From contig CALSRC010000008.1 in assembly GCA_943788645.1 (NCBI GenBank), positions 106,716-170,715 on the forward strand: 64,000 nucleotides of DNA, in the 5' to 3' direction. A program made the translations under genes and the position numbers. Within the stretch, counting starts at the first letter, position 1, and every line of letters begins with the position of its first letter. Below the pieces are notes generated by a model. It worked only from the letters and a program-made list of their open reading frames with translations, had not been told where the DNA came from and did not search any database. Below, one piece after another: positions 1 to 8,636 of this stretch. Source of the stretch: UA16 sp002292325. Lineage in GTDB: Bacteria; Bacteroidota; Bacteroidia; Flavobacteriales_D; Sanyastnellaceae.

Positions 1-539
1 GTGCCTTGAATGAAGGTGTAGTACTTCATTTCTTCCACCGGAATATCCGGGCACAGGGGGCGGAGATAAGTTCCGGCATTGGGTCCCTGAAGCGCAATCA
101 ACGACCAAGCATTGGATTCATCCGTTACGCTCGCATCCCATTGATTGTTGGCCTGTATCCAATCCCAATCTTTTTGACGGTTTGAAGCGTTTACCACCAA
201 CATGTATTCCTCATTAGAAATGCAGTAGACGAGCAAGTCATCTACAATCCCACCTTGTCCATTGGGCATGCAGCTGTATTGAACCTTACCAGGGACCAAC
301 GTGCTCGCATCATTGCTCGAAATCCACTGAATGAGCGACAAAGCTTCACGTCCTTTGATCCTAAATTCACCCATGTGCGATACATCAAACATTCCGCAAT
401 CATTGCGGACTGCATGATGTTCTTCAACCAGACCTGCATACGTGACGGGCATCTCAAAACCCGCATAAGAAACCATCTTGCCACCAGCGGCAATGTGCGC
501 TTGAAAAAGAGAGGTTCGGGTAAGTGCTGTTTTTTCCAT
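1..539 (-). CDS. gcvT: Glycine cleavage system T protein (aminomethyltransferase), C-terminus outside window
   Basis: About 180 N-terminal residues are present; the gene runs off the left edge. Reading the minus strand from the ATG at 539 gives MEKTALTRTSLFQAHIAAGG, then YAGFEMPVTYAG, an HHAVRNDCGMFDVSHMGE segment and a QGGIVDDLLVY segment. These are the folate-binding N-terminal blocks of GcvT. The enzyme takes the aminomethyl group from the lipoylated H protein and, with tetrahydrofolate, releases ammonia and makes 5,10-methylene-THF in the cytosol. The wbqC stop lies on the same strand just upstream (557), so the two may be cotranscribed. Nothing odd is seen in the visible part. Confidence 0.93.
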   Translation of the reverse strand, partial: MEKTALTRTSLFQAHIAAGGKMVSYAGFEMPVTYAGLVEEHHAVRNDCGMFDVSHMGEFRIKGREALSLIQWISSNDASTLVPGKVQYSCMPNGQGGIVDDLLVYCISNEEYMLVVNASNRQKDWDWIQANNQWDASVTDESNAWSLIALQGPNAGTYLRPLCPDIPVEEMKYYTFIQG

Positions 540-556
540 TTGGCCGCGAATTTAAG

Positions 557-1186
557 CTAGGATGAATGGAGCGCTACGAGTTGGTCAAGTTGCCGATTTA
601 ATTCATCGGGTCCCATGATGAAAAGGCTGTCCAAAATAGAGCATCCCGAAACGAAACCATGTTTTGCCTCAAACAATTGGGGGTACCTCCGAAAATACCA
701 TCCAGCTCCGTCCAGTTGCTTTTTTAATCGAAGGTCTATCGAACCCTGATCAAATGGCGGTGATGATGAGCTGACGTTGTTTTTGGTGGTCCATCCGCAC
801 GTCTGATTCGTCCAATGAATGGTCTTCCATGCCCATTCTTGTAGCGACTTTTGATCGGTCGAATAACAGGGCAAGCCTTCCATCCATAGCGCGTGGAGCT
901 CATCTTCAAAATGCTCGAAAAATGGACTGTTTCCGTAGGCAGTTTGAAGGGTTTTCCAACTGTGTTTGGCTGAGATATGAGCGGATAGCTGGGGCCAGGA
1001 TTTCGAATTTTCAGGATGCTGAACTGCGAAGGTGATGATTTGCCGTCCTTGAGGTCCTGCAATCTGGATTCGATTTCGCTGGGATTGCTTGTGATAAGAT
1101 TCATGGGGGTCGATGACCGCCCCGTTATTCGCCATAGCCCACCAGTGTAAAGCTGGAAAGGGACAAAGTGGCAAAACAGCAGTCAT
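557..1186 (-). CDS. WbqC-like family protein
   Basis: A 209-residue cytosolic protein of the WbqC family. The N-terminal block (LCPFPALHWWAMANNGAVID, then HESYHKQSQRNR and IAGPQGRQIITFAV, residues about 6-55) matches the family pattern, as do the later KHSWKTLQTAYGNSPFFEHF and LYSTDQKS-type segments. The family is often linked to surface-polysaccharide genes, but its biochemical role is not settled. Its start overlaps the lepB stop by 4 nt (ATGA), which implies translational coupling. In many Flavobacteriia WbqC follows LepB in this order, so context supports the call. Function is not assigned beyond the family. Confidence 0.82.
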   Translation of the reverse strand: MTAVLPLCPFPALHWWAMANNGAVIDPHESYHKQSQRNRIQIAGPQGRQIITFAVQHPENSKSWPQLSAHISAKHSWKTLQTAYGNSPFFEHFEDELHALWMEGLPCYSTDQKSLQEWAWKTIHWTNQTCGWTTKNNVSSSSPPFDQGSIDLRLKKQLDGAGWYFRRYPQLFEAKHGFVSGCSILDSLFIMGPDELNRQLDQLVALHSS

Positions 1187-2766
1187 TTCACAGACTTGAA
1201 CATCCGATTCCAGCGAATTTTACTTTCTCCGTGTTGCTCTTTGTTTTGCTTGGAGAACCATACAAAAGAGGCCTTTCCCACGATGTGAGTTTCAGGGACG
1301 AAACCCCACATTCTTGAATCGGCAGAACGGTGCCGATTGTCTCCCATCATCCAGTAATAGTCCAGGTCAAATGTATACTCAGAGGATTCGACACCATCGA
1401 TGTAGATGGTCCCATTGTCTTCTAACAGTTTATGCCCTTCATACGTGGAAATTGCCCTGCGGTACAGAGCCAAGTTGCGCTGATTTAATTCTATGGTCAT
1501 GCCCCGATTGGGAAGGGCAATGGGACCAAAATTATCAGGATCCCATTGATTGAATTCGGGCAAATACGCATTGGGAAAGATTTCAAGTTTACCTCGTCGA
1601 AAGCTCAAGTCCAGGCGTTCGATGCTACGCGCCATTCCGCTTGCTTCAAGTTGCGAGCGTTCATCATCAGTAAGTGCCCAAACGACCTGAAGGGATCGAT
1701 CGGCATACGTGCCGTCAATGTTTGTGAGTCCGAGTCCTTGGTGCGCTCTTCTTTTTTCCATGGGGGACTCGAATGTGATTCTGTATTCAAACTGCACGCC
1801 AGCAGGGGGATCAAGAGGGCTGCCGTTGATGTATAGAATACCATCTTCTGCGGCCAGAGTTTCTCCGGGCAATGCCACGCAACGTTTCACGTAATTTTCA
1901 GTCTTATCCAATGGGCGAGGGCGAATGCCGAATTGACGTTCCAAGAGCTTCCGGGCTTCATTCTGGTATTTCCCTGGATCGTTCACGTACGCTGGAATGT
2001 CACCATTGGCACGCTTTATGGCTTCCATGCGTAAAATGCCATAGTAATCATGTCCAGCCCATTGGGGATCCACAATAATGGTGTCTCCGTGCGGGAAATT
2101 GAATACGACTGCATCGTATCGCTCGACTTTTTTCATGCCAGGTAATCGATGGAAGGGCAATGCAAACCACTCGGTATAACTTGGAATCATGCTGCCCGGT
2201 AAGGCGTTGTGAATCAAAGGGACCGATACAGGGGTTTGGGGAACTTTGGGTCCATAGGCTGTTTTGCTCACATAGAGGTAATCGCCTACCAACATGCTGC
2301 CTTCCATGGAACCCGTGGGAATCATGAAGGCCTCAAAAAGGAAAGTTCGAACAATCGAAGCCACAACCAGCGCCCAAAGAATGGATTCACCCCATTCTCT
2401 TACGGTAGATTTCTTTTTTTTCGTCCAATCCCTCGAACCGATGTGTTTGGAATCATCAAATGCCATCATAGGCAGCGCAACCCAGGACAAAGCTCCATGT
2501 TTCCATTGGTCGACCATGGACCTCTGGCCAAAGGAAATGCCCAGTTCAACATGCATAATGACCAGCATCATCAAGTTGATGCCCGGTACAATCAGCAAAA
2601 AGATCCAATACCAAGGTCTTTCAATCACCTTCAGCCAAGTGAGGTAATTCAAAATCGGAACATATCCGTGCCAGGAAGTTTGTCCCGCTCGGCTGAATAA
2701 CCTGGGGAGGAAAATAACGTGTTCCAACAAAAGGACGGCAAGTAAAATCCAGGGAATTAAATCCAT
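1183..2766 (-). CDS. lepB: Signal peptidase I, long Bacteroidota form
   Basis: A 527-residue inner-membrane serine protease that removes signal peptides from Sec-exported proteins. The N-terminal 1-75 holds two membrane segments typical of Bacteroidota LepB; a third membrane segment follows at about 128-148. The catalytic serine sits in the box around TGSMEGSM (Ser near 153) and the general-base lysine in YVKRCVALPGE (Lys near 294). The C-terminal GDNRHRSADSR box is at about 475. A large insertion between the catalytic boxes makes it far longer than the E. coli enzyme, as usual in this phylum. Given the many T9SS and lipoprotein cargos in this window, it is a central part of export. It is followed by wbqC with a 4-nt overlap. 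Confidence 0.95.
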   Translation of the reverse strand: MDLIPWILLAVLLLEHVIFLPRLFSRAGQTSWHGYVPILNYLTWLKVIERPWYWIFLLIVPGINLMMLVIMHVELGISFGQRSMVDQWKHGALSWVALPMMAFDDSKHIGSRDWTKKKKSTVREWGESILWALVVASIVRTFLFEAFMIPTGSMEGSMLVGDYLYVSKTAYGPKVPQTPVSVPLIHNALPGSMIPSYTEWFALPFHRLPGMKKVERYDAVVFNFPHGDTIIVDPQWAGHDYYGILRMEAIKRANGDIPAYVNDPGKYQNEARKLLERQFGIRPRPLDKTENYVKRCVALPGETLAAEDGILYINGSPLDPPAGVQFEYRITFESPMEKRRAHQGLGLTNIDGTYADRSLQVVWALTDDERSQLEASGMARSIERLDLSFRRGKLEIFPNAYLPEFNQWDPDNFGPIALPNRGMTIELNQRNLALYRRAISTYEGHKLLEDNGTIYIDGVESSEYTFDLDYYWMMGDNRHRSADSRMWGFVPETHIVGKASFVWFSKQNKEQHGESKIRWNRMFKSVK

Positions 2767-2775
2767 ATTAAAAGG

Positions 2776-3372
2776 TTATCGGGCGAATTTCGTGAACTTT
2801 GAAGAAGGCAATTCCCATCGAAGGACGAGACCCAGTGCGGCGGTATGAGGGCCGTAGTGACTTGAAGAAGATGGATACATTGGGGCAACTTCCATGGACA
2901 AATCCTCGCTCACATCGAACGCAAGCAAGTTAGCATCCACGTGAGCATCCAGTATACTCAATAAATGCACGCCTGCTAGAGCAAACCAGGAAACATCACG
3001 TTGCGTGCGGTAGAATGTTTCGGCCTCTCGGGCATTCAGTAAATCGATTGGATTTGGTTGACCCGATAACTCCAGTTGAATGAGATTCGTTCTGGCTTTT
3101 TTGAGCTCTCGTGTGTTAAAGTCAATCAGGCTGACGCACCAAGCAATGCCTCCCCAAACGATGGGAGCTTTCCAATACTTCTGGTTCAAGATTTGACCTC
3201 CCCCTGGAACGAATGCCGCAATGCGCGTGGTGCGTCGTGCAAGAGTGGAGTCGGATGCAGTGAAAAAAGAGGGAAGGGGGGAGAATCCGGCCGGTGTGGC
3301 CCAGGCTGGTTCAGTGTTCATGAATCCCGCAAAGACTGCGGCAATGATGATGAAGGAGCGAAATCGGTTCAC
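2776..3372 (-). CDS. DUF5683 domain membrane protein
   Basis: A 198-residue protein with an N-terminal signal peptide (IIIAAVFAGFMNTEPAWA) and a hydrophobic stretch around RIAAFVPGGGQILNQKYWKAP, the hallmark of DUF5683. Its start overlaps the parB stop by 4 nt. In Bacteroidota this family typically sits right after parA-parB and before dapB and lepB. Here dapB is missing and lepB follows after 9 nt. The molecular role is unknown; the coupling to parB is context, not proof of a segregation role. Confidence 0.85.
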   Translation of the reverse strand: MNRFRSFIIIAAVFAGFMNTEPAWATPAGFSPLPSFFTASDSTLARRTTRIAAFVPGGGQILNQKYWKAPIVWGGIAWCVSLIDFNTRELKKARTNLIQLELSGQPNPIDLLNAREAETFYRTQRDVSWFALAGVHLLSILDAHVDANLLAFDVSEDLSMEVAPMYPSSSSHYGPHTAALGLVLRWELPSSKFTKFAR

Positions 3373-4277
3373 AGTCCTAATTGCGTCAATATGCGGTCAA
3401 GGTCAACGGCGTCGCTGTAATTCAATTCAATTTTGCCCCCGCCTTGTACATTTCGTTTCAGGACCGTCTGATGTCCAAACTTGAGTTTCAAATCCGCCTG
3501 AACTTGCTGTTCATCAAAGGTCAAGACTGGGCGGCTTTTCCTTGACTTGGTTGAATTTTTTTCTGTACCGTTCTGCTTAAAGCTGCGGACGAGATCTTCC
3601 ACCGCACGAACAGATAAGTCATCTCTTTGGATTCGATCAAAAACGGTTTTTTGCCATTGAGGGTCATTGATGCCGATCAAGGCTCGTGCATGACCCATGG
3701 TTATTTCTTTGTGCCGAACCGCCAACTGCATATCTGCAGGCAGCTGCAATAAGCGAACATAATTCGTGATAGTGGAACGGTTCTTACCCAACCTCATCCC
3801 GAGATCTTCATGGGTGAGATTGCATTCCTCGATCAACCTTTGAAACGATATAGCCACTTCAATTGCATGCAAATCTTCTCGTTGGATATTTTCGACCAAG
3901 GCCATTTCCAAGAGCGTTTGATCGTTTACTTCACGGATATAGGCGGGGATTTCATCGAGTCCTGCAATTTGAGAAGCTCGGAAACGTCGCTCACCACTGA
4001 TGATTTGATATTTGTCGGCTCGAATCTTATGAACGGTAATCGGTTGAATGATCCCTAGTTCTCGAATACTTTGTGCCAGCTCCTCCAAAGCAGCCTGTGG
4101 AAATTCTCGTCGAGGTTGATCAGGATTGTTATCAATCTGCGAAATAGTCAACAGGCAAATGCTACCGGCCATGTTTCCAATGACGGGCGGTGTATCCGCA
4201 TCTAGACGTTTAGATGGAGCAGTTGCTCCGGGAAGAAGGGCGCCCAATCCGCGTCCCAACGCTTGCTTTTTCGCCAT
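3369..4277 (-). CDS. parB: Chromosome-partitioning protein ParB (Spo0J)
   Basis: A 302-residue ParB. It begins MAKKQALGRGLGALLPG, the N-terminal ParA-interaction motif. The CTP-binding ParB/Srx domain covers about 40-135 (ITVHKI, ISGERRFRASQIAGL, ENIQREDLHAIE), and the helix-turn-helix parS-binding domain about 140-215 (LGKNRSTITNYVRLLQLP, MGHARALIG). A short C-terminal dimer domain follows. It nucleates on parS, slides as a CTP clamp and partners ParA in origin segregation. It lies 14 nt after parA and overlaps DUF5683 by 4 nt. I did not find a convincing parS inside the window. Confidence 0.95.
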   Translation of the reverse strand: MAKKQALGRGLGALLPGATAPSKRLDADTPPVIGNMAGSICLLTISQIDNNPDQPRREFPQAALEELAQSIRELGIIQPITVHKIRADKYQIISGERRFRASQIAGLDEIPAYIREVNDQTLLEMALVENIQREDLHAIEVAISFQRLIEECNLTHEDLGMRLGKNRSTITNYVRLLQLPADMQLAVRHKEITMGHARALIGINDPQWQKTVFDRIQRDDLSVRAVEDLVRSFKQNGTEKNSTKSRKSRPVLTFDEQQVQADLKLKFGHQTVLKRNVQGGGKIELNYSDAVDLDRILTQLGL

Positions 4278-4291
4278 GTCGAACGCCTGTA

Positions 4292-5101
4292 TTACTGTGA
4301 GAGTGGAATGATTTTTTCTTCGTCCGATAGTTGGGTCATCTGATTGCGTTGGAGAATTTCCCGTGCGAGGTTCAAGTAGTTCACGGATCCTTTAGATGCC
4401 GCGTCATGCATGATGATGGACTCACCAAAACTAGGAGCTTCACCCAATCGGGTATTGCGATGAATGACTGTTTTGAGAACCAATTCCTGAAAATGGGAGC
4501 GGACTTCATCAACAACTTGATTTGCCAGGCGCAACCGGGTATCATACATCGTGAGCAAAATGCCCTCTACGTCCAAGTCTTCATTGAGACCGGATTGAAC
4601 AATCTTGATCGTGTTCAATAATTTTCCGAGGCCCTCAAGTGCAAAATATTCGCACTGAACAGGAATGAGCACAGAGTCGGACGCAACAAGTGAATTGATG
4701 GTGATCAATCCGAGGCTTGGTGAGCAGTCGATGATAATGAAGTCATAGTCATCTTTAATGACCGACAATGCATTTCGGAGCTGATGTTCCCTTTCTTCTT
4801 GTGCGATTAACTCTATTTCAGCACCAACCAAATCGATGCGTGCAGGGAGTAAATCTAAGTTGGGTGAAGATGTCGCGACGATGGATGACTTTAAATCTGT
4901 TTCGCCCAATAAGGCTTCATATGTTCCTCGCTTCACCGATGTGGGCTCTATGCCCAGCCCTGAGGTTGCATTGGCTTGCGGATCGGCATCTACGAGCAAG
5001 GTTTTGTATTCAAGGACGCCAAAACAAGCTCCCAGATTAATTGAGGTCGTTGTCTTTCCGACTCCGCCTTTTTGGTTTGCGACTGAGATGATTTTACCCA
5101 T
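4292..5101 (-). CDS. parA: Chromosome-partitioning ATPase ParA (Soj)
   Basis: A deviant Walker-type ATPase that binds DNA non-specifically and drives ParB-parS segregation. The start was placed at the ATG at 5101, giving MGKIISVANQKGGVGKTTTS. The longer frame (ATG at 5152) adds 17 residues that the family lacks. The deviant Walker A (KGGVGKTT) is at 10-18, the A' box is LLVDADPQANATSGLG, and Walker B is FIIIDCSPSLGL. The protein has 269 residues, standard for chromosomal Soj. Upstream is a gene-free stretch of about 230 nt holding a 12-bp tandem repeat. Confidence 0.95.
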   Translation of the reverse strand: MGKIISVANQKGGVGKTTTSINLGACFGVLEYKTLLVDADPQANATSGLGIEPTSVKRGTYEALLGETDLKSSIVATSSPNLDLLPARIDLVGAEIELIAQEEREHQLRNALSVIKDDYDFIIIDCSPSLGLITINSLVASDSVLIPVQCEYFALEGLGKLLNTIKIVQSGLNEDLDVEGILLTMYDTRLRLANQVVDEVRSHFQELVLKTVIHRNTRLGEAPSFGESIIMHDAASKGSVNYLNLAREILQRNQMTQLSDEEKIIPLSQ

Positions 5102-5258
5102 GATCCTTGAATTGAAATGACCGGTGTTTAAAGACTGAAAATCCAACGTCAAAATGTGGTAACAACGTACGTTGGGTTCTCATTATTTCGGTCCACTCAA
5201 AGATAATGGGCAAGGGCTAGAGCGCCGTGAAAAGTTATTCACCAATCCGGCCTCCCAT

Positions 5259-5318
5259 GTGGAGTCTGGCGTGGAGTCTGGCGTGGAGTCTGGCGTGGAG
5301 TCTGGCGTGGAGTCTGGC
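5259..5318. repeat. Perfect 5 x 12-bp tandem repeat upstream of parA
   Basis: Five exact copies of GTGGAGTCTGGC lie head to tail with no mismatch. They sit 15 nt past the DUF3276 stop codon and about 160 nt upstream of the parA start, in a gap of roughly 230 nt that has no gene. The unit has no dyad symmetry, so it does not look like an operator or parS. It can be read as a repeated RPDSTPDST-type peptide on the minus strand, but that frame overlaps DUF3276 and looks spurious. A slipped-strand minisatellite is the simplest reading. Confidence 0.95.
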
Positions 5319-5333
5319 CGCGAAAAGGAACGA

Positions 5334-5738
5334 CTAAAGATCTTCGAAGCGGATGTCTTCTGAATCTGCTTCAGAGGCATCATCTGTAGATCCTTCTCCA
5401 TCGGTATTTGGCTCCGATGTCGCATCGGCAGGAGTGTCTTCAGCCTTGGCTTCTCGCTCAGCTATCGGATCCCGGTAATTCCCTGTTGCCATTAATTCCT
5501 GGATTTTTTCGACTGCATCGACGAATCCCTCTTCAAAATTGGCAAAATCTTCGCGGTACAAGAAAATTTTGTGCTTTTGATAATGCACATTGCCATTGTC
5601 GTCAAACCTCCGCTTGCTCTCTGTAATGGTCATGTATAAATCTTGGCCTCTCGTTGCTTTTACGTCAAAAAAGTACGTGCGTTTCCCAGCGCGCACGGGC
5701 CTTGAATAGATTTCCTCTCGGTTGTATTGATCGCTCAT
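5334..5738 (-). CDS. DUF3276 family PUR-alpha-like nucleic-acid-binding protein
   Basis: A 134-residue protein. The ATG at 5738 gives MSDQYNREEIYSRPVRAGKR, the usual family start; an upstream ATG at 5780 adds 14 residues with no family match. The core 10-85 (TYFFDVKATRGQDLYMTITE, RFDDNGNVHYQKHKIFLYRE) is the PUR-like single-strand RNA/DNA-binding fold found across Bacteroidota. The C-terminal third is an acidic, Asp/Glu/Thr-rich tail (EDTPADATSEPNTDGEGSTD), probably disordered. Role unknown; an RNA- or DNA-binding housekeeping role is inferred from the fold. Confidence 0.85.
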   Translation of the reverse strand: MSDQYNREEIYSRPVRAGKRTYFFDVKATRGQDLYMTITESKRRFDDNGNVHYQKHKIFLYREDFANFEEGFVDAVEKIQELMATGNYRDPIAEREAKAEDTPADATSEPNTDGEGSTDDASEADSEDIRFEDL

Positions 5739-5812
5739 CGTTCGTTCTCTAGCTTGGCTAATATATTCGACGAGGTGCAAGAAGGCAAACTAATTTGCGT
5801 TTTCTCTATGGA

Positions 5813-8521
5813 TTACCGATTCAAGTGAATGTGGCCTTGGTACGTGCGAGGCAGGAATAATTGGTCCTCTGTCCAAGCTTCGTAATAGTAAAGCCCATCC
5901 ATTGCGAAGTGCTCGCCATCCTGAACTTGTCCCAGCCAAGGAATTTCGGTGTCATGGGTTTCCCAAACGATCTCGCCCCACCGGTTGAAAATCTGAAGAT
6001 GATAGGACGTTATGCCCAGTGCGACTGGCTTCCACACATCGTTGATGCCATCGTGATTGGGTGTAAAAGCATTGGGAGCGTAGAAAACGCTTCCCGACAC
6101 GGCCACCTGACCCACGGCAGTATTGGTGCATCCCGCTTCGTTGACGACCGTTTGTATGACATTGAACAACCCGCCATCGGCGAAAGTGTATGAGCCATTG
6201 CAGTCGTTGGACGAGCCCCCGTCTCCAAAATTGTAAAAGCAATCAACGCTGCCCGTCGCCAAGGATTCGAAACTGACTGATGGGTCGAGGATGTCAACTT
6301 GGTTTGGTGAGATATCGAATCCAGCATCCGGTAAGGCCAATACTTCGATCAGTCCGGGTTGGGCAAGGATTAATTCACTGCTGCAATAGCCAGTAGAATT
6401 CATGACCAATGTTACCGTGTAATCTCCTGAGTTTTCATAAACGTGAACTGGATTGGATGCTATGCTGGTGATACCATCTCCAAAGTCCCAGAGGTAGCTC
6501 GTTGCGGTTTCTGTTTCGCTTGTATTGTTGAAAGAAACAGAGTGAGGAGGGCAGCCCAAGGGCGGTCCACCCTGAAAACCTATGCTCGGATCCTGAATGA
6601 CCCAGATCTCTTCAGAAGCGGTGACTTCACATCCGTTCGCAATAGCTGTGACCTCTACCGTGTAGGTTCCTGGCTCAGCGTAAACGAGATTATTTACTCC
6701 CGGTCCGTTTACGTTTGCAGAGATTGTAGTCCCACCAAAATCCCATTGGTACTGTGTAATAGGATCATTTTCAATCAAGGGATTGATGGTGAAATTATTG
6801 GATGAAAAACACTCCGGGTCAGGGGCATCGAACGAAGGGTCAATTTCAGGAAAGATTTCAACCGTCGCAAACGCTGTGTCGCTGCAAGTATAGGGAGTTG
6901 AGACAATTAATTCTACCAAATAGACTCCATCCGAGGGATACGTATAAGATGGCGACTCTTCATTGGAAACATCTGTTTCATCTCCGTACACACCGAAGTC
7001 CCAACTCCAGTTGGTTCCATTGGAAGAAAGGTTATCAAAGTCAAAGTCAAACCCTTGACAAAACGACGATTGGTCGGCGATACTGGCAACAGGTGCATCA
7101 GGTGCATCCCAATCAAATTCGGTGCTTGACTCGCATCCAAAATGCTCCGCATCCAATGTGACCGTCCATTCATCAGCGTTGTTGAAGGTGACCCAGTCAG
7201 TTGTAAGTCCCGTACCAGTGCTTGGAAGCCCCCCTAAAAAGTTCCACGTGAGGTTGGTGCTTTCGGTGAACGCACCATTGGCTTGTAAATCAAAAGCTTC
7301 GATTCCATTTAGGCATTCGAATTCAATGAGTTCAATGCCGAGCTCGATGGGTTCGTAGATGTAAAAAACTTGACTTGACGTATCAGCGCATGGCCAAGAT
7401 GGATTGGCAATGAGCATGACTTCGAAGATCCCGGTGTCGGGATAGGTATAAATCGGATCTGAAAGTGTGCTGAAATCTGTTGTGATTCCCGGAACACCAA
7501 AATCCCAAAGCAAACTTTGCGATCCAATGCTATTCTCGGTGAATTGGATGGTTTCTCCGATGCAAAACTGGTCGTCTGCTTGCGGTTGAACTGCGGAAAT
7601 AATGGTCGGATCGCACATCACCACATTGAATTGGAAATCCCGCATTACCGTGCTCAGTAATTCACCGTCCCGATATTCAGTGACGCAAATGCCAATGACA
7701 TACGCTCCCGCCGTGGTTGGAAACCCCGTGATTTCTCCGGTCTCGGGATTGATTTCAAATGGAGGATTGGAAGGAATAGGATCCGTTGAGCTGAATCCAC
7801 CTCCCCATGGAATCGGTGTGAAAGTCGATGCTGGTTGAGGAGCAGGAGAGGGGTTGTCAGGAGATCCACCATTCAAGGGAGTGCACAATGAATAAACCAA
7901 TGAGTCCCCGTCTGCATCTGTCGCGCTTTGGTCTAAAAAGAAATCAAATCCTGTACAGATGGCTTCGGGAGGATAATTATTGAATTGCGGACTGCTGTTT
8001 GGTTCCGCATCATCCGTGAATGCTGGGATTTGAGTGGTTAACGTAATTCCTACATCACCTGGGTTGGGAATGTTGGAGATTCCGGGATTTCTGCAGCAAC
8101 GCTGAAAAACCAGGTCATAACCAACAGCACTAGGGGGGAGGTTGAGCGTGATTTTGTACTCCAGCCTTTGGACACATAAATCGGGCGGTAAATTACCACA
8201 GGGGTTTTCCAGTTCCGTTTCAAGCGGGTTTGTAGAAGCCGTGGTAATTTCGACCTCATAAATGCCGTAGGGATTTCCTCCTTCAAATACACCCAGGTTG
8301 ATCGTAGGATCCAAGTTGGTCCCTCCATTTTGCCAACCACTGGGTAACGGTTGGTTCGGATCGCATTCACGATAAAACACCAACGTGATTTCGAAATCAC
8401 CATTTCCCAGGTAGTCATAGTATACTTCTCCCCCCATGGCGTGAGCGGCTTCTGTCGGTTTCGCAGTGTGAACAAACGAAGCCAAACAAAATAAAGGGAT
8501 GAACAGACGGTAAAAATTCAT
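5813..8521 (-). CDS. Secreted PKD-repeat protein with T9SS type B C-terminal domain
   Basis: A 902-residue exported protein. It has an N-terminal signal peptide (LFIPLFCLASFVHTAKPTEA) and a long Cys-containing N-terminal module to about 300 with AHAMGGEVYYDYLGNGDFEI at its start. Repeated PKD/Ig-like modules follow, marked by SYLWDFGDG- and YPDTGIFEV-type strands. The C-terminal 85 residues (NAFTPNHDGINDVW ... IFNRWGEIVWE ... YQGHIHLNR) are the gliding-motility-associated (CHU_C) type B sorting domain. It is expected to cross the outer membrane by T9SS and stay at the surface or be released. It is monocistronic; the ligand is unknown. Confidence 0.92.
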   Translation of the reverse strand: MNFYRLFIPLFCLASFVHTAKPTEAAHAMGGEVYYDYLGNGDFEITLVFYRECDPNQPLPSGWQNGGTNLDPTINLGVFEGGNPYGIYEVEITTASTNPLETELENPCGNLPPDLCVQRLEYKITLNLPPSAVGYDLVFQRCCRNPGISNIPNPGDVGITLTTQIPAFTDDAEPNSSPQFNNYPPEAICTGFDFFLDQSATDADGDSLVYSLCTPLNGGSPDNPSPAPQPASTFTPIPWGGGFSSTDPIPSNPPFEINPETGEITGFPTTAGAYVIGICVTEYRDGELLSTVMRDFQFNVVMCDPTIISAVQPQADDQFCIGETIQFTENSIGSQSLLWDFGVPGITTDFSTLSDPIYTYPDTGIFEVMLIANPSWPCADTSSQVFYIYEPIELGIELIEFECLNGIEAFDLQANGAFTESTNLTWNFLGGLPSTGTGLTTDWVTFNNADEWTVTLDAEHFGCESSTEFDWDAPDAPVASIADQSSFCQGFDFDFDNLSSNGTNWSWDFGVYGDETDVSNEESPSYTYPSDGVYLVELIVSTPYTCSDTAFATVEIFPEIDPSFDAPDPECFSSNNFTINPLIENDPITQYQWDFGGTTISANVNGPGVNNLVYAEPGTYTVEVTAIANGCEVTASEEIWVIQDPSIGFQGGPPLGCPPHSVSFNNTSETETATSYLWDFGDGITSIASNPVHVYENSGDYTVTLVMNSTGYCSSELILAQPGLIEVLALPDAGFDISPNQVDILDPSVSFESLATGSVDCFYNFGDGGSSNDCNGSYTFADGGLFNVIQTVVNEAGCTNTAVGQVAVSGSVFYAPNAFTPNHDGINDVWKPVALGITSYHLQIFNRWGEIVWETHDTEIPWLGQVQDGEHFAMDGLYYYEAWTEDQLFLPRTYQGHIHLNR

Positions 8522-8636
8522 TTGTGCTCAGGGCATCGAATGGAAACAAACCTAGAAAATCAAAAATATAACACCTTTCACCATGGTTTAGTTGCAACCT
8601 CCGTAACTTTCCAACGTGGAAGAAGAAAATAAGCGC

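Noticed and set aside
1880..1900. parS-like half site GTTTCACGT
   Set aside because: Only half of the parS palindrome matches, and it lies inside the conserved KRCVALPGE codons of lepB.
5183..5425. 80-residue frame with repeated DSTP units over the 12-bp repeat
   Set aside because: It overlaps DUF3276 on the same strand in another frame. The repeat is 12 nt, so any frame stays open through it.
7240..7256. parS-like GTTCCACGTGAGG
   Set aside because: Imperfect dyad within the PKD gene; looks like coincidence.
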